64,000 nucleotides of DNA from VXNE01 sp963665455 (GTDB lineage Bacteria > Pseudomonadota > Gammaproteobacteria > Pseudomonadales > Azotimanducaceae): contig OY762279.1 of the NCBI GenBank assembly GCA_963665455.1, forward strand, positions 4,464,001 to 4,528,000, in the 5' to 3' direction. This document shows, piece by piece, positions 41,571-51,650 of the stretch. The notes under the pieces are model-generated. The model was not told the origin of the DNA. It saw only the letters and a list, made by a program, of their open reading frames with translations, and did not search any database. The stretch's first letter is position 1; every line of letters starts with the position of its first letter. The translations under genes and the position numbers were made by a program.

Positions 41571-42824
41571 TCAATCCCCGTCGGCGGCGGCTTCGGCTGC
41601 CTCCTTGTCCATGGTCGCCGTCACGTCGGCGATAAAGGCCGGCCGCCGCTCGTCCGCCTGCTGCATCGCCTCGGCCGCCCGCTTGTTCTCCGCGATCTTG
41701 CTCATGATCGCCGCGCCGGCGCGATTCCAGACGTCGCGATGATCGATGACGAAGCGGTTCGACTCTTGGTAGCCCTCCAGCATCCCGTTCGTCTCCGGGA
41801 TCACGTAGCGGGCCACGAGATCGTAGCTGCGCAGCGTGTCCTCCCGGTTCGCCCAGTCGTGGGCGAAGGCGATGACGGCACCGAAGCCGCCGGTCAACTC
41901 CTGGAGCTCCCGGATGCGCGCCACGAGATCGTCCGGCGTGCCGACGATGTTGATGGGGTTCTCGCCCCAGGCCGTGGCCTCCACCGCCTCTTCGGGGGTC
42001 TTGTAGATCGCGCCCGCCCCGGCCGCCAGCGTGCCGACCAGATAGTCGTTGCTGTGGTGCAGCAGGCCCGGGCCGGCTTGCCGCAACGCCTCTTCGCGGG
42101 ACTCCGCGATGTGCCAGGAGAGCACCAAGCGCCAGTTCGCCCGGTCCACCGTGCCGCCGTTCTCGGCGGCGGACTCCTCCGCGAAGCTCCACTGCAGCGG
42201 GAGGGCCTGGATGCCGGCCGTGGTGGTCGAGCCGATCGACAGCACACCCGTGCTGTGCTTGCCGGCGAGCGTCATGCCCGAGGGCGAGATCAGGGACGCC
42301 ACCGCGAACTCCATCTCTTCCTGCAGCGGCAGCAACTGCAACTTGGCGTCGCGCAGCGTGAACCAATCGCTCTCGTGGTCGAAGCGCTCCTCGCCGGAGA
42401 GCAGCCGCTTGATGACCCCCATCGCCTCGTCCTGCCGGTCCCGCAGCAGCATCGGATCGACGCCGAGCGTGTGGGCGTCCGACGGTAGCGCGCCCGGGCC
42501 GGAACCGAAGATGACGCGCCCGCGGCTCTGGTGGTCCAGCTGCACCAGGCGTTGCGCCACCATGAAGGGATGGTGGTAGGGCAGCGACACCACGCCCGTG
42601 CCGAGCTTGATGGTGGACGTGCGCTCCGCGGCCGCCGCCAGGAACAGTTCGGGCGACGCGATGACCTCCCACCCCGTCGAGTGGTGTTCGCCGCACCAGA
42701 ACTCGTCGTAGCCGAGGCGCTCCAGGTGCGCGACCAGCTCCAGATCGCTCTGCAGCTGCAACGTCGGGTGCTCGCCGATGGGATGGTGCGGCGCCAGGAA
42801 CGCCCCGAACTTGAGCCGAGTCAT
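41571..42824 (-). CDS. LLM-class flavin-dependent monooxygenase
   Basis: A 417-residue luciferase-like TIM-barrel enzyme: RLKFGAFLAPHHPIGEHP at the N-terminus, YDEFWCGEHHSTGWEV, SLPYHHPFMVAQRLVQLDHQ, and a flavin-site FGSGPGALPSDAH. It uses reduced FMN, supplied by a separate reductase, and oxygen to oxidise a small substrate; limonene- or alkanesulfonate-like monooxygenases are relatives. It is followed on the same strand, across a 39-base gap, by the restriction-like gene. The C-terminus is a charged helix rich in Ala and Glu. Confidence 0.9.
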   Translation of the reverse strand: MTRLKFGAFLAPHHPIGEHPTLQLQSDLELVAHLERLGYDEFWCGEHHSTGWEVIASPELFLAAAAERTSTIKLGTGVVSLPYHHPFMVAQRLVQLDHQSRGRVIFGSGPGALPSDAHTLGVDPMLLRDRQDEAMGVIKRLLSGEERFDHESDWFTLRDAKLQLLPLQEEMEFAVASLISPSGMTLAGKHSTGVLSIGSTTTAGIQALPLQWSFAEESAAENGGTVDRANWRLVLSWHIAESREEALRQAGPGLLHHSNDYLVGTLAAGAGAIYKTPEEAVEATAWGENPINIVGTPDDLVARIRELQELTGGFGAVIAFAHDWANREDTLRSYDLVARYVIPETNGMLEGYQESNRFVIDHRDVWNRAGAAIMSKIAENKRAAEAMQQADERRPAFIADVTATMDKEAAEAAADGD

Positions 42825-42893
42825 GCGGTTCTCCCCTGCGTGATGCGTGGCGGGAGATTGCCACAGTTGGGGGGCGGGCGGAAAATCGCCCGA

Positions 42894-43724
42894 CTACCCC
42901 GCATATGCCTCCAACTCGCCGCCGTCGATCGTCACCCGGTGCATGCGCCGGGTCTCGCCCGGATAGTCGTCCAACGCGTAGTGCCAGGTAGCGCGGTTGT
43001 CCCAGAACGCGACGCTGCCCGGTTCCCAACGGAAGCGGTAGGTGTGCTCGGGACGCGGGGACATCCGGTAGAGATAGTCGAGCAGGGGCTGCGACTCGAG
43101 TTCCGTCCACCCGTCGAAGCGCAGCGTGAACGCCCGGTTGACGTACAGCGCCGGACGGCCCGAACGGGGATGCCGGATGACCACGGGATGGACCGCCAAC
43201 TGGGTCGCCCCCTCCTGGTTGAAGTAGCGGTCGTCCTGATCGTTGTAGCCGCCGGGCCCGAAGATGTGCCGGCTCCCGTGTACCGCCGACATGCCCTCCA
43301 AGGTGCGCTTCAGCCCGTCGGAAAGCGCGTCGTAGGCCGCATACATGTTGGCGAACATCGTGTCGCCGCCGTGCTCGGGCACGTCCAGCGCATAGAGCAT
43401 CGAGCCCATCGCCGGGACTTGGTCGTAGGAGTGGTCGGTATGCCAGCCGCCGCCGATGTTCGTCGCATGGCGGGGCTCCTTCAGCACCTCGGCCACGCGG
43501 GGTTGCTCGGCGACCGCAGAGAAGAAGCGGTTCACGTTGACCGGCCCGAACCGCTCCGCCACCGCGAGCTGCGTGTCGGGCGTCAAGTCCTGGTCCCGGA
43601 AGAAGACCACGCCGTGTTCCGCGTGGGCGTCGAGGATCGCCTCGACCTCGGCATCGGAAAGCGTGTTCAAGTCGACTCCGGCGACCTCGGCGCCACAGCC
43701 CCCGTTCGTGGGTCGGATCTCCAC
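42894..43724 (-). CDS. TauD/TfdA-family Fe(II)/2-oxoglutarate dioxygenase
   Basis: A 276-residue enzyme with the facial triad His95, Asp97 (WHTDHSY) and His248 (ATWHYALDDY), and a 2-oxoglutarate-binding arginine among R259/R260 near GETRRMHRV. The layout fits taurine or 2,4-D dioxygenases of about 280 residues, so it probably oxidises a sulfonate, aryloxy acid or related acid. I chose GTG 43724 because a GGGGGG ribosome site precedes it and the family strand VEIRPTNGGCGAEV begins there; the frame extends upstream with no similarity. It precedes the LLM gene on the same strand by 69 bases, and both are oxygenases of organosulfur-type compounds (inference). Confidence 0.9.
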   Translation of the reverse strand: MEIRPTNGGCGAEVAGVDLNTLSDAEVEAILDAHAEHGVVFFRDQDLTPDTQLAVAERFGPVNVNRFFSAVAEQPRVAEVLKEPRHATNIGGGWHTDHSYDQVPAMGSMLYALDVPEHGGDTMFANMYAAYDALSDGLKRTLEGMSAVHGSRHIFGPGGYNDQDDRYFNQEGATQLAVHPVVIRHPRSGRPALYVNRAFTLRFDGWTELESQPLLDYLYRMSPRPEHTYRFRWEPGSVAFWDNRATWHYALDDYPGETRRMHRVTIDGGELEAYAG

Positions 43725-43881
43725 CTGCTGCCCCCCTGCGCATGGCTTTTCCACAACCGCAAGAATGCCACAACCGCGTGCTTCGAACTCGGCTCTACCT
43801 AAGAGCGCCCCTCGCGCATGCGTTCCCCGAAAGGGCTCCGCACCACGGCCGGGCTCGCTGGGGCGGTGGTAAAGTGGCGTC

Positions 43882-45429
43882 GTGCAACGCCTCAAGCTGC
43901 CGATCGGCATCCAGACGTTCCGCAAGGTGCGGGAGGACGGCCACTACTACGTCGACAAGACGCCGCACATCCTGGGCCTCGTCAAGGGCGGTACGCACTA
44001 CTTCCTGTCGCGGCCTCGGCGCTTCGGCAAGAGCCTGCTGCTCGACACCGTGAAGGAGCTCTTCGAGTGCAGCGGGGAGCTCTTCGCCGGGCTGCACGCC
44101 GAGCGCCGCTGGGACTGGGACGCCCCGCATCCGGTGCTCCGGATCAGCTTCGGCAGCGGCAACTTTCGGGCGGCCGGGGAGCTCGAGGCGCGAACGGACG
44201 AGATGCTCGGCGCGTTGGAAAGGGAGCACGGTACCGGCGGCGGCTACGCGACCGCGGGCGGGCGCCTGGGGCACATCGTCGAGGAACTGCACCGCCGGAC
44301 CGGCCGGCGCGCGGTCTTGCTGATCGACGAGTACGACAAGCCGATCCTGGACGCGCTGGACGACCCGGACCTCGCCCGGGCCAACCGGGACTACCTGCGC
44401 GGCCTGTACTCGGTGGTCAAGGACGGCGACGCGCACCTCCGCTTCTCGCTCATCACGGGAGTGAGCAAGTTCTCCAAGGTGAGCCTTTTCTCGGGGCTCA
44501 ACAACCTCACGGACATCACGCTGGACCCGGAGTTCTCGGGCATCTGCGGCTATACGGAGGCGGACCTCGACGCGGTGTTCGCCCCGGAGCTGCCGGACCT
44601 CGACCGCGGGCGCATCCGCGAGTGGTACAACGGCTACTCGTGGCTCGGCGCGGAGAAGGTCTACAACCCGTTCGACATCCTGCTGCTGTTCCGCACGCGG
44701 CGGTTCCGGGCGCACTGGTTCGAGACGGGCACGCCCACCTTCCTCCTCGACACGCTGTTGCGGCGCCGGGTGGGGCCGGTGGAGCTGGAGCGCATGGTGG
44801 CGACGGAGGAGCTGGTGTCGCGGTTCGACGTGGGGGACATCGCCACCGAGGCGCTGCTGTTCCAGACGGGCTACCTGACCGTCGTCGGCGAGGATGCGGA
44901 CTTGGAAGGCGAGCCGGTCTACCGTCTCGGCTACCCGAACCGGGAGGTCCGACAGAGCCTGAACCGAAACCTCCTGAACAACCTGACGCGGGACGAAGGG
45001 CAGACGGAGAAGCGGATCCGGCTGCCGGGGCTGCTGCGGAACCGGGACTTCGAGGGCCTGAGGCAGCTATTCCACGCCTTCTACGCCGGCATCCCGTACG
45101 AGTGGTACACGAACAACATGATCGCCAACTACGAGGGCTACTACGCTGCGGTGTTCTACGCCTATTTCGCATCCCTAGGGCTCGACCTCACGGTCGAGGA
45201 CAGCACGAACCGCGGACGCTTGGACATGGCCCTCCGGTTCGAGGGCGACGTGTTTCTGTTCGAGTTCAAGGTGGCGGAGCAGGCGGGGCCGGGGTCGGCG
45301 CTGGCGCAGATCAAGGAGAAGCGCTACGCCGACAAGCACCGGGCTAACGGTACCCGCATCCACTTGGTCGGCGTCGAGTTCAGCAGTGACACCCGCAACA
45401 TCACCGCCTTCGACGTCGAAAGCCTGTGA
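43882..45429 (+). CDS. AAA-ATPase-like / PD-(D/E)XK nuclease (PF09820-PF08011)
   Basis: A 515-residue protein with the AAA-ATPase-like domain (PF09820): FRKVREDGHYYVDKT, a P-loop RRFGKS (46-51) in SRPRRFGKSLLLD, and a Walker B RAVLLIDEYDKP. The C-terminal PD-(D/E)XK nuclease-like domain (PF08011) carries GRLDMALRFEG then VFLFEFKVAEQ with Asp, Glu and Lys. The start is GTG 43882. Such proteins are common in host-associated and marine bacteria and are thought to be selfish or defence-like; no characterised role exists. It is monocistronic, divergent from the TauD gene by 157 bases. Confidence 0.85.
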   Translation: MQRLKLPIGIQTFRKVREDGHYYVDKTPHILGLVKGGTHYFLSRPRRFGKSLLLDTVKELFECSGELFAGLHAERRWDWDAPHPVLRISFGSGNFRAAGELEARTDEMLGALEREHGTGGGYATAGGRLGHIVEELHRRTGRRAVLLIDEYDKPILDALDDPDLARANRDYLRGLYSVVKDGDAHLRFSLITGVSKFSKVSLFSGLNNLTDITLDPEFSGICGYTEADLDAVFAPELPDLDRGRIREWYNGYSWLGAEKVYNPFDILLLFRTRRFRAHWFETGTPTFLLDTLLRRRVGPVELERMVATEELVSRFDVGDIATEALLFQTGYLTVVGEDADLEGEPVYRLGYPNREVRQSLNRNLLNNLTRDEGQTEKRIRLPGLLRNRDFEGLRQLFHAFYAGIPYEWYTNNMIANYEGYYAAVFYAYFASLGLDLTVEDSTNRGRLDMALRFEGDVFLFEFKVAEQAGPGSALAQIKEKRYADKHRANGTRIHLVGVEFSSDTRNITAFDVESL

Positions 45430-45499
45430 CTGTCGCCCGTCTTCTCAAGCCTGACCGTCGCTCGCGGCAGCAGCAGCGCGGCTGGCGCCCTCGAACCCG

Positions 45500-47236
45500 C
45501 TACGGGCCCGGCACTCGTACCGTGATGAAGTCCGTGTCGTAGTACTGCTGGTGGCGGACGGACTCGGCCACGTGGTCGAGGAGCCGCAAGGACACTTCGT
45601 CCAGTGCGAATTCCTTCTTGCCGTCCAGGACGAGCATCTGGTCCTCCATGTTCGCGCCGCTCGGTGCCGCAACGAATTCGAGTTCCACGCCCGTCCCATC
45701 CCGCCGCGCGAGCACGAGCAACGCACCGTCGGACCGCGGACGTAGTTCGACCAGACGCGCCAGCACCTCCTCCCCGGCCAAGCGCAGCCGCCCCGCCGCC
45801 GGGTCGCTCCACCCGAGCCGTTCGGCCGTCCCGTCGAGGAACGCGTGCAGGTCTGACAGCGCCGCCTGGGCGAGTGGTATCCGCAGCTGGCGGCGGCGGG
45901 GCTCCAGCAGTTCCAGCAGCAACGTGGCGGCGATGGCGAAGAACCCGCCCACCGTCATGCCGTTGCCGAGCAGGGAGGCCCAGCGGGCATTCATCAGATC
46001 GCGGAAGACATCCTCCCCCTGGAAGCCCACGCCGAGCCAAAAGGCCAAACCGACGACCATGGCCTGCTTCGAGTCGATCTCCGAAGCGATCACCAGACGC
46101 ATGCCCTGCACGAACAACATGCCCATCATCGCCAGCGTGAAGGCCCCGAAGACCGGGTTCGGCACCGCAAGCAGGAGCGCCGTCCCCTTCGGCAGGAAGG
46201 CCAGCAACGCGAGCAGCACGCCCGCGTACACCCCGGCCCGCCGCGCCGCGACCCCCGTGATTTCCACCACGGCTACGCTGGAGGAATAGGTCGTGTTGGG
46301 CACCGTGCCGATCAGCCCGGAGAGGAGGTTGCCGACGCCGTCGGCGTTCACCGCGCCCTGCACCTCCCGGAAGTTCGCGGCCCGTGGCCGGCGCCAAGAC
46401 ACCCGCTGCACGGCGATGGAATCCCCGATCGTCTCGACGGCACCGACGAGCGTCACGAAGGCGAACGCCGGCAGCAGCGCCCAGAAGGTCGGGCTGAAAC
46501 TCAGATCGAGCCCCGGCCATTCCTGTCCAGGCATGCCGAACCAAGGGGCCTCAATGACTGCCCCGAGGTCATAGAGGCCGTAGAAACCCGCCGCGAGCCC
46601 GCCCACCCCGATGCCGATGAGCGGCGCCCAGAGGCGCACGAGCCCGGTTCCGACCGCGCCGACGATCAGGATGGCCACCAGCGTGACCCCCGCGCTGATC
46701 GGTGCCGCCGCCGCCGGCGCGGCCTCGGGCACGTCGTCGAGCATGTCGAAGGCGATGGGCGTGACCGTCACCGAGATCAGCATGATGACGACACCGGCGA
46801 CCATCGGCGTCACGATCCGCCGCACGAACGAAAGCCGCGCCGCGAACAGGAACTGGAACAGCGAGGAGAGGACGACCAGGGTCGCGAGCATCCCCGGTCC
46901 GCCCTCCGCGAGCGCCGTGATGCTGACCGCAATGAACGCGCCGGACGTGCCCATGAAGAGGATGTAGCCGGCACCGACCCGTCCCACCTTGAGGGCCTGC
47001 AGGACGGTGGCGAGGCCGCTCACCAGCAGCGTTCCAAACACGGCCCAGGAAAGGAACGCCTCGGTGCCGCCCGCGGCCCGCACCACGATGGCCGGGGTGA
47101 GCACGACTCCGCCCACGATCATTAGGGTCGCCTGCGCGCCGAACCCCAGGGAGAGGAGATGCGGCGGACTCTCGTCCGGCTGATACTGCACGCGTTGCCG
47201 TGCGTCGGGCCCGGCTGCACCGGTGTCGGCGGGCAT
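45500..47236 (-). CDS. NCS2 nucleobase permease with C-terminal ATPase-like domain
   Basis: A 578-residue protein. Residues 1 to about 460 are a xanthine/uracil permease of the NCS2 family: LSLGFGAQATLMIVGGVVL, ADGVGNLLSGLIGTVPNT, TYSSSVAVVEITGVAARRAG and LLALLAFLPKGTAL, with about twelve helices. From about 465 a soluble domain follows (FLDGTAERLGWSDPAAGR, LRLAGEEVLARLVEL, LEFVAAPSGANMEDQ, LDHVAESVRHQQY), whose layout resembles the GHKL ATPase fold of anti-sigma kinases. Such a tail could sense nucleotides to control uptake (inference). I chose ATG 47236, since the frame upstream of it is proline/arginine-rich and unmatched. Confidence 0.85.
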   Translation of the reverse strand: MPADTGAAGPDARQRVQYQPDESPPHLLSLGFGAQATLMIVGGVVLTPAIVVRAAGGTEAFLSWAVFGTLLVSGLATVLQALKVGRVGAGYILFMGTSGAFIAVSITALAEGGPGMLATLVVLSSLFQFLFAARLSFVRRIVTPMVAGVVIMLISVTVTPIAFDMLDDVPEAAPAAAAPISAGVTLVAILIVGAVGTGLVRLWAPLIGIGVGGLAAGFYGLYDLGAVIEAPWFGMPGQEWPGLDLSFSPTFWALLPAFAFVTLVGAVETIGDSIAVQRVSWRRPRAANFREVQGAVNADGVGNLLSGLIGTVPNTTYSSSVAVVEITGVAARRAGVYAGVLLALLAFLPKGTALLLAVPNPVFGAFTLAMMGMLFVQGMRLVIASEIDSKQAMVVGLAFWLGVGFQGEDVFRDLMNARWASLLGNGMTVGGFFAIAATLLLELLEPRRRQLRIPLAQAALSDLHAFLDGTAERLGWSDPAAGRLRLAGEEVLARLVELRPRSDGALLVLARRDGTGVELEFVAAPSGANMEDQMLVLDGKKEFALDEVSLRLLDHVAESVRHQQYYDTDFITVRVPGP

Positions 47237-47511
47237 GAGGCGGCTCCAACCGCAGGGAAGCCACGGAGTATAGCGACCGTCCCATGGGCGGTCGCCGCCT
47301 CCACCCCGCCGGTTCCGTCCGGAACACACGGGAAAAAACCACACGACTCGCCGCGCTCCCGGTAACATTCCCTTTGCACGAACCGCGTGGCGGAACGTAG
47401 GCCGAACGGTCGAAGGGCAGGCGCTCGCATCGCCACGCGCCCAGTTCGTACGGCCTCGTCATCTTCCGCCGATGCGCTTCCTTCCGCCGCGCACGCCAAA
47501 GGAGAGTGACG

Positions 47512-50268
47512 ATGCCCGACGATTCAGCGCCCCACCACAGACACCACCTTGTCCGCCGCGTCACCAGGTTGGCCCTGTGGCTCGGCGTGCTGCTCGGCGC
47601 ACCGCCCACGATGGCTGCCGAAGACCGCGCCGCCGAGCGCCTGGCCCATCTGCCGCCCTTGATCGACCGCAACGTCTTCTTCGGAGACCCGGAGATTTCG
47701 GGTGCGCAGCTTTCCCCCGACGGCCAGTGGATTTCGTTCCGCAAACCCTATCGCGGCGTGATGAACGTGTGGGTGAAGGGCGTCGAGGAGCCCTTCGACG
47801 CGGCGCGACCGCTCACGGCCGACACGAAGCGGCCCCTGGGCAGCCACTTCTGGACCGAGGACAGCCGCTACGTGCTGTTCGTCCAGGACGAGGGCGGCAC
47901 CGAGGACTTCCACGTCTACGCGGTCGATCCGGCGTCCGACCCAGACGAGGAGACGGGCGTCCCACCGGCCCGGGATCTAACGCCCATGGAGAGCATCCGC
48001 GCCGCCATCTACGCGGTGCCGGAGGGTACGCCCGGGCAGATCATCGTCGGCATCAACGACCGGAACCCCGCGCTCCACGACGTGTACCGCCTCGACATCG
48101 ACACCGGCGAGCGCACCCTCCTGATCGAGAACGACACCAACGTCAGCCAGTGGGTGACCGACCTCGCGGGCACCGTGCGGCTCGCCATGCGGCAGCGTCC
48201 CGACGGCGGCACGGAGATCCTTGTCGTCGAGGACGGCGCGCTCGGCCGCGTGCTCTACGAATGCGGCTGGGAGGAAAGCTGCGCGGCCAACCGCTTCCAC
48301 AAGGACGGCGAGCGCGTCTACGTGGCCAGCAACAAGGACGTGGACCTCATCCGCCTGCTGCTGGTCGAAGTCGCCACGGGCGCGGAAGAAGTCGTGGACT
48401 CCGATCCGGAGGACCGCGTCGATCTCGGCGGCGCCTGGTTCTCCGATACGACCGAGGAACTGGTCGCGACCCTGTACGTGGGCGACCGCGTCCGCATCTA
48501 CCCGCGCACCGACGCGCTTGCGGAGGAACTCGAATGGCTCCGCGAGCGGCTGCCGGACGGCGAGTTCGGGCTCGCATCGTCCACCGAGGACGAGACGCGC
48601 GTCATCGTCGCCGTCGCCAGCGACGTCAATCCGGGCGCCGTGTACCTCTACGAACGGGCCGGGCAGACGCTCACGAAGCTCTACGACGCCCGGCCCGAGC
48701 TGCCGAGCGATCAGCTCGCGAACATGCAGCCCATCCGCTACCAAGCCCGGGATGGGCGCGAGATCCCCGCGTATCTGGTGACGCCCAAGGGCGTCCCGGC
48801 CGAGCAGCTTCCCACCGTGATCGTCCCCCACGGCGGGCCCTAGGCGCGGGACACCTGGGGCTACAACTCGATGGCGCAGTTCCTCGCCAACCGGGGTTAC
48901 GCCGTGATGATGCCGAACTTCCGGGGCTCCACCGGCTACGGCAAGCGGTTCCTCAACGAGGGCAACGGCGAGTGGGGCACCGGCATCATGCAGCACGACA
49001 TCACCGACGGCGTGCGGTACCTCGTCGACGCAGGCATCGCCGACCCCGAACAGGTGGCGATCATGGGCGGCTCCTACGGGGGCTACGCGACCCTCGCGGG
49101 CGTGACGTTCACGCCGGAGCTCTACGCCGCCGGGGTGTCGATCGTCGGGCCTTCCAACATCATCACCCTGCTGAAGTCGATCCCCCCGTACTGGGGACCG
49201 ATCAAGCAGATCTTCACGCGCAGGGTCGGCGACCCCGACGATCCGACAGACCGGGCGCGCCTGGAGTCGCAGTCGCCGTTCTTCCACGCGGAGAAGATCG
49301 AGGCGCCCCTACTCATCATCCAGGGCGCGAACGATCCCCGCGTGAAGAAGGCGGAGTCCGAACAGATCGTCGTCGCGCTGCGCGACCTCAAGCGTCCCGT
49401 GGAGTACCTGCTCGCGCCGGACGAGGGGCACGGCTTCGCCGGCCGCGAAAACCGGCTCGCCATGTTCGCGGACATCGAGCGCTTTCTGGCGCAACACCTC
49501 GACGGCCGCTTCCAAGAGGACATGGCGCCCGACGTGGAGGAGCGGCTCGCGGCGCTGCGCATGGACATTGCCGACGTGGAGATGCCCGAGGCCATCGTCG
49601 CGCGCACGGACCTACCCGCCGCCGTGCTCGACGGCTCGATGCTCGAACCGGCCACGTTGACCTACGACGTGACGATGGAGGCCGGCGGCCAGACCATGAC
49701 GATGACCACCACCGTCGCACGGAGCCGCGCGACCCACGAAGGCGAGGACGTTTGGCAAATCGCGACAACCGTCGACACGCCCATGGGCGAGAGCACGGAC
49801 ACCATCCTGCTTCGAGCCGACGACCTACGGCCCGTCCACCGGAACATGCAGCAGGGGCCGGCGCGGATCACGCTCGACTACGGGGAGACGCGCATCGGCG
49901 GCAAGATTTCCGTGCCCGGCCAGCGCAAGACGCCCATCTCCGTCGCGGTGGAAGGGCCGCTCGTCGGCCATGTGGAGACGGCGTTGGCGACCATGCCGCT
50001 GACGGTCGGCTTCGAGACGCAGCTACGAGCCTTCCAACCGGCCACGGGCAGCGTGCAACTGGTACAACTCGCGGTGGCCGCGACGGAGTCGGTCGAGACG
50101 GGGGCTGGGGCCTTCGAAACCTATCGCGTGGACCTGACGGGGGACGACGGATCGTCCATGCGCGTTTGGGCGACGCGGGAGGCGCCCCACCGCACGGTCA
50201 AGACGGAACTCTCCCAGCCCGCCATGGGGGGCGCACGCGTCGTTGCGGTGTTGGCTGGAGTGGAGTGA
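47512..50268 (+). pseudogene. S9 prolyl oligopeptidase-family peptidase, TAG-interrupted
   Basis: From ATG 47512 (GGAG at 7 bases) a signal peptide (LALWLGVLLGAPPTMAA) leads to a beta-propeller-type half. At codon 444 (48841-48843) a TAG stands where the family has the Trp of HGGPWARD; one G-to-A change (TGG to TAG) explains it. The frame resumes with ARDTWGYNSMAQFLANRGYA. The catalytic Ser is at 49072-49074 (GGSYGG), Asp at 49333-49335 (ANDPRV) and His at 49429-49431 (DEGHGF), all intact. A DUF3108-like beta domain forms the last 230 residues. Without suppression the catalytic half is not made from the normal start; an ATG at 48871 could open the second half. Sequencing error is possible. 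Confidence 0.8.
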
Positions 50269-50442
50269 CCGTCCGGCTTGGCGGGCACGGTCGCGCACGC
50301 CGGGCTCTGGTCGGAACCTCCATAAGCCTGTGAGAACCGGTTGAAGCGGGTTGGGCCAAGTGGCACGATCAACCGTCTTGGCGACGTCACCGAGGTGCCG
50401 CGCCGAATCCTCGGCCAAGCACCACCATAGGAGGACAAGACC

Positions 50443-50616
50443 GTGAAGGGTGTGCAGTTCGTGGTCGACGATCAGGGGGAACGCACGGCAGTGGTTATCG
50501 ACCTTAGCGTCCATGGCGAATTGTGGGAGGACTTCCTCGACGCGGCCCTAGCGAAGGATCGGAGGAACGAGCCGCGCGAGTCCTTAGAGCAAGTGCGCCG
50601 CAAGGTCCTTGGATAG
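50443..50616 (+). CDS. Orphan antitoxin-like small protein
   Basis: A 57-residue protein from GTG 50443, with AGGAGG at 50429-50434. It begins MKGVQFVVDDQGERTAVVID, a strand-turn-strand typical of Phd/RelB-like small antitoxins, and ends in a helix (SLEQVRRKVLG). No toxin gene follows: a convergent amidohydrolase ends 4 bases away. It could be a solitary repressor or a remnant of a toxin-antitoxin pair. No family is named with certainty. Confidence 0.6.
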   Translation: MKGVQFVVDDQGERTAVVIDLSVHGELWEDFLDAALAKDRRNEPRESLEQVRRKVLG

Positions 50617-50620
50617 GTTC

Positions 50621-51472
50621 TCATCTCGGACCCCACCGATAGACGCGGGTCAGGCTCCCTCCCATCAACTCGGCCCGATCGGAATCCGACAGACGATCCG
50701 TGACGCGAAAGGCCTCCACCGCGTCCTCCGGCGAGACGACTTCGACCGCCCGCGTCCAATCCGTTCCCCACAGGCAGCGGGCCAGGCCGAACGCGTCGAA
50801 GATGCGCGCCAGCGAGTCCCAGATGTCCGGGAAGGGGAACGGCTCGTGCGAGAGCGTGCAAGCGCCGGAGATCTTGATCGCCACATGGTCGAAGCGCGCG
50901 AGGTCGAGCACTTGCTCCAAGTCGCCGAACGGCTCGTCCGGGGGCGGCGGCGCGAACGGTTGCCTGAGGCCGACGTGGTCGATGACGAGCTGCGTGTTCG
51001 GGTTCCGGTCGGCGGTCTCGGCGAAGGCCGCCAGGTTGCCCCAGCAGAGCACGTTCACCGGTAGGCCATGCCGCGCCCCCGCGGCAAAGACGCGGTCGAT
51101 GCCGTCCCGGTCGGCGATCCGGGGCGCGGGCGCGCCCATCATCAGACGCGCCCCCACCACGCCCGGTTGCCGCGCCCACTCGCCCACCTCCTCCTCGACG
51201 CCGGGAGACTCGGGATCGAATGGCTTGATGAGCCCGAACCGGTTCGGATGCCGCGCCCCCACCTCCAGGGCATAGCTCGCGTCGTAGCGGTACATCGCCC
51301 AAGGCGACACCAACAGGGCGCCGTCCACGCCCAGCCGGTCCATCGTGGCCACCATGTCGTCGCCCGTCACCTCGTCCGGCCCCACCAGCGTGCTCGCCCA
51401 CGGGCGCTCCGGGCGGTTGCGTTCGTAGCAGTGCACCTGTGAATCGATTACGGGCGTCGCGGTAGCTGACAT
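50621..51472 (-). CDS. Amidohydrolase-family TIM-barrel protein (amidohydrolase 2)
   Basis: A 283-residue enzyme of the amidohydrolase 2 group. It opens with PVIDSQVHCYERNRPERPW, where a single V-H-C replaces the usual H-x-H pair. Later come GLVDGALLVSPWAM-like strands, the metal-site HVGL (in LVIDHVGLRQP) and a C-terminal LWGTDWTRAVEV with the conserved Asp. Such enzymes hydrolyse lactones or decarboxylate; the lost His suggests a metal-poor variant. ATG 51472 is preferred because GGAGG is 7 bases upstream; the ATG at 51478 is too close. Confidence 0.85.
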   Translation of the reverse strand: MSATATPVIDSQVHCYERNRPERPWASTLVGPDEVTGDDMVATMDRLGVDGALLVSPWAMYRYDASYALEVGARHPNRFGLIKPFDPESPGVEEEVGEWARQPGVVGARLMMGAPAPRIADRDGIDRVFAAGARHGLPVNVLCWGNLAAFAETADRNPNTQLVIDHVGLRQPFAPPPPDEPFGDLEQVLDLARFDHVAIKISGACTLSHEPFPFPDIWDSLARIFDAFGLARCLWGTDWTRAVEVVSPEDAVEAFRVTDRLSDSDRAELMGGSLTRVYRWGPR

Positions 51473-51650
51473 GGGCATGCCTCCTCACTGGTTGCGCGTC
51501 GCCCGCACGCTTCGTGATGCGCTGCGCGGGCGGTTTGGCGGAGAGTGTAGTCGCGGGATGCCTGAGAAGGCTCGCCGACAAAGGCCGGCGACCGCGGTCA
51601 CCAACTGAGGTCGCCGATACGCGCCTGCGGTTTGGGCATCTCGCTGGGGA

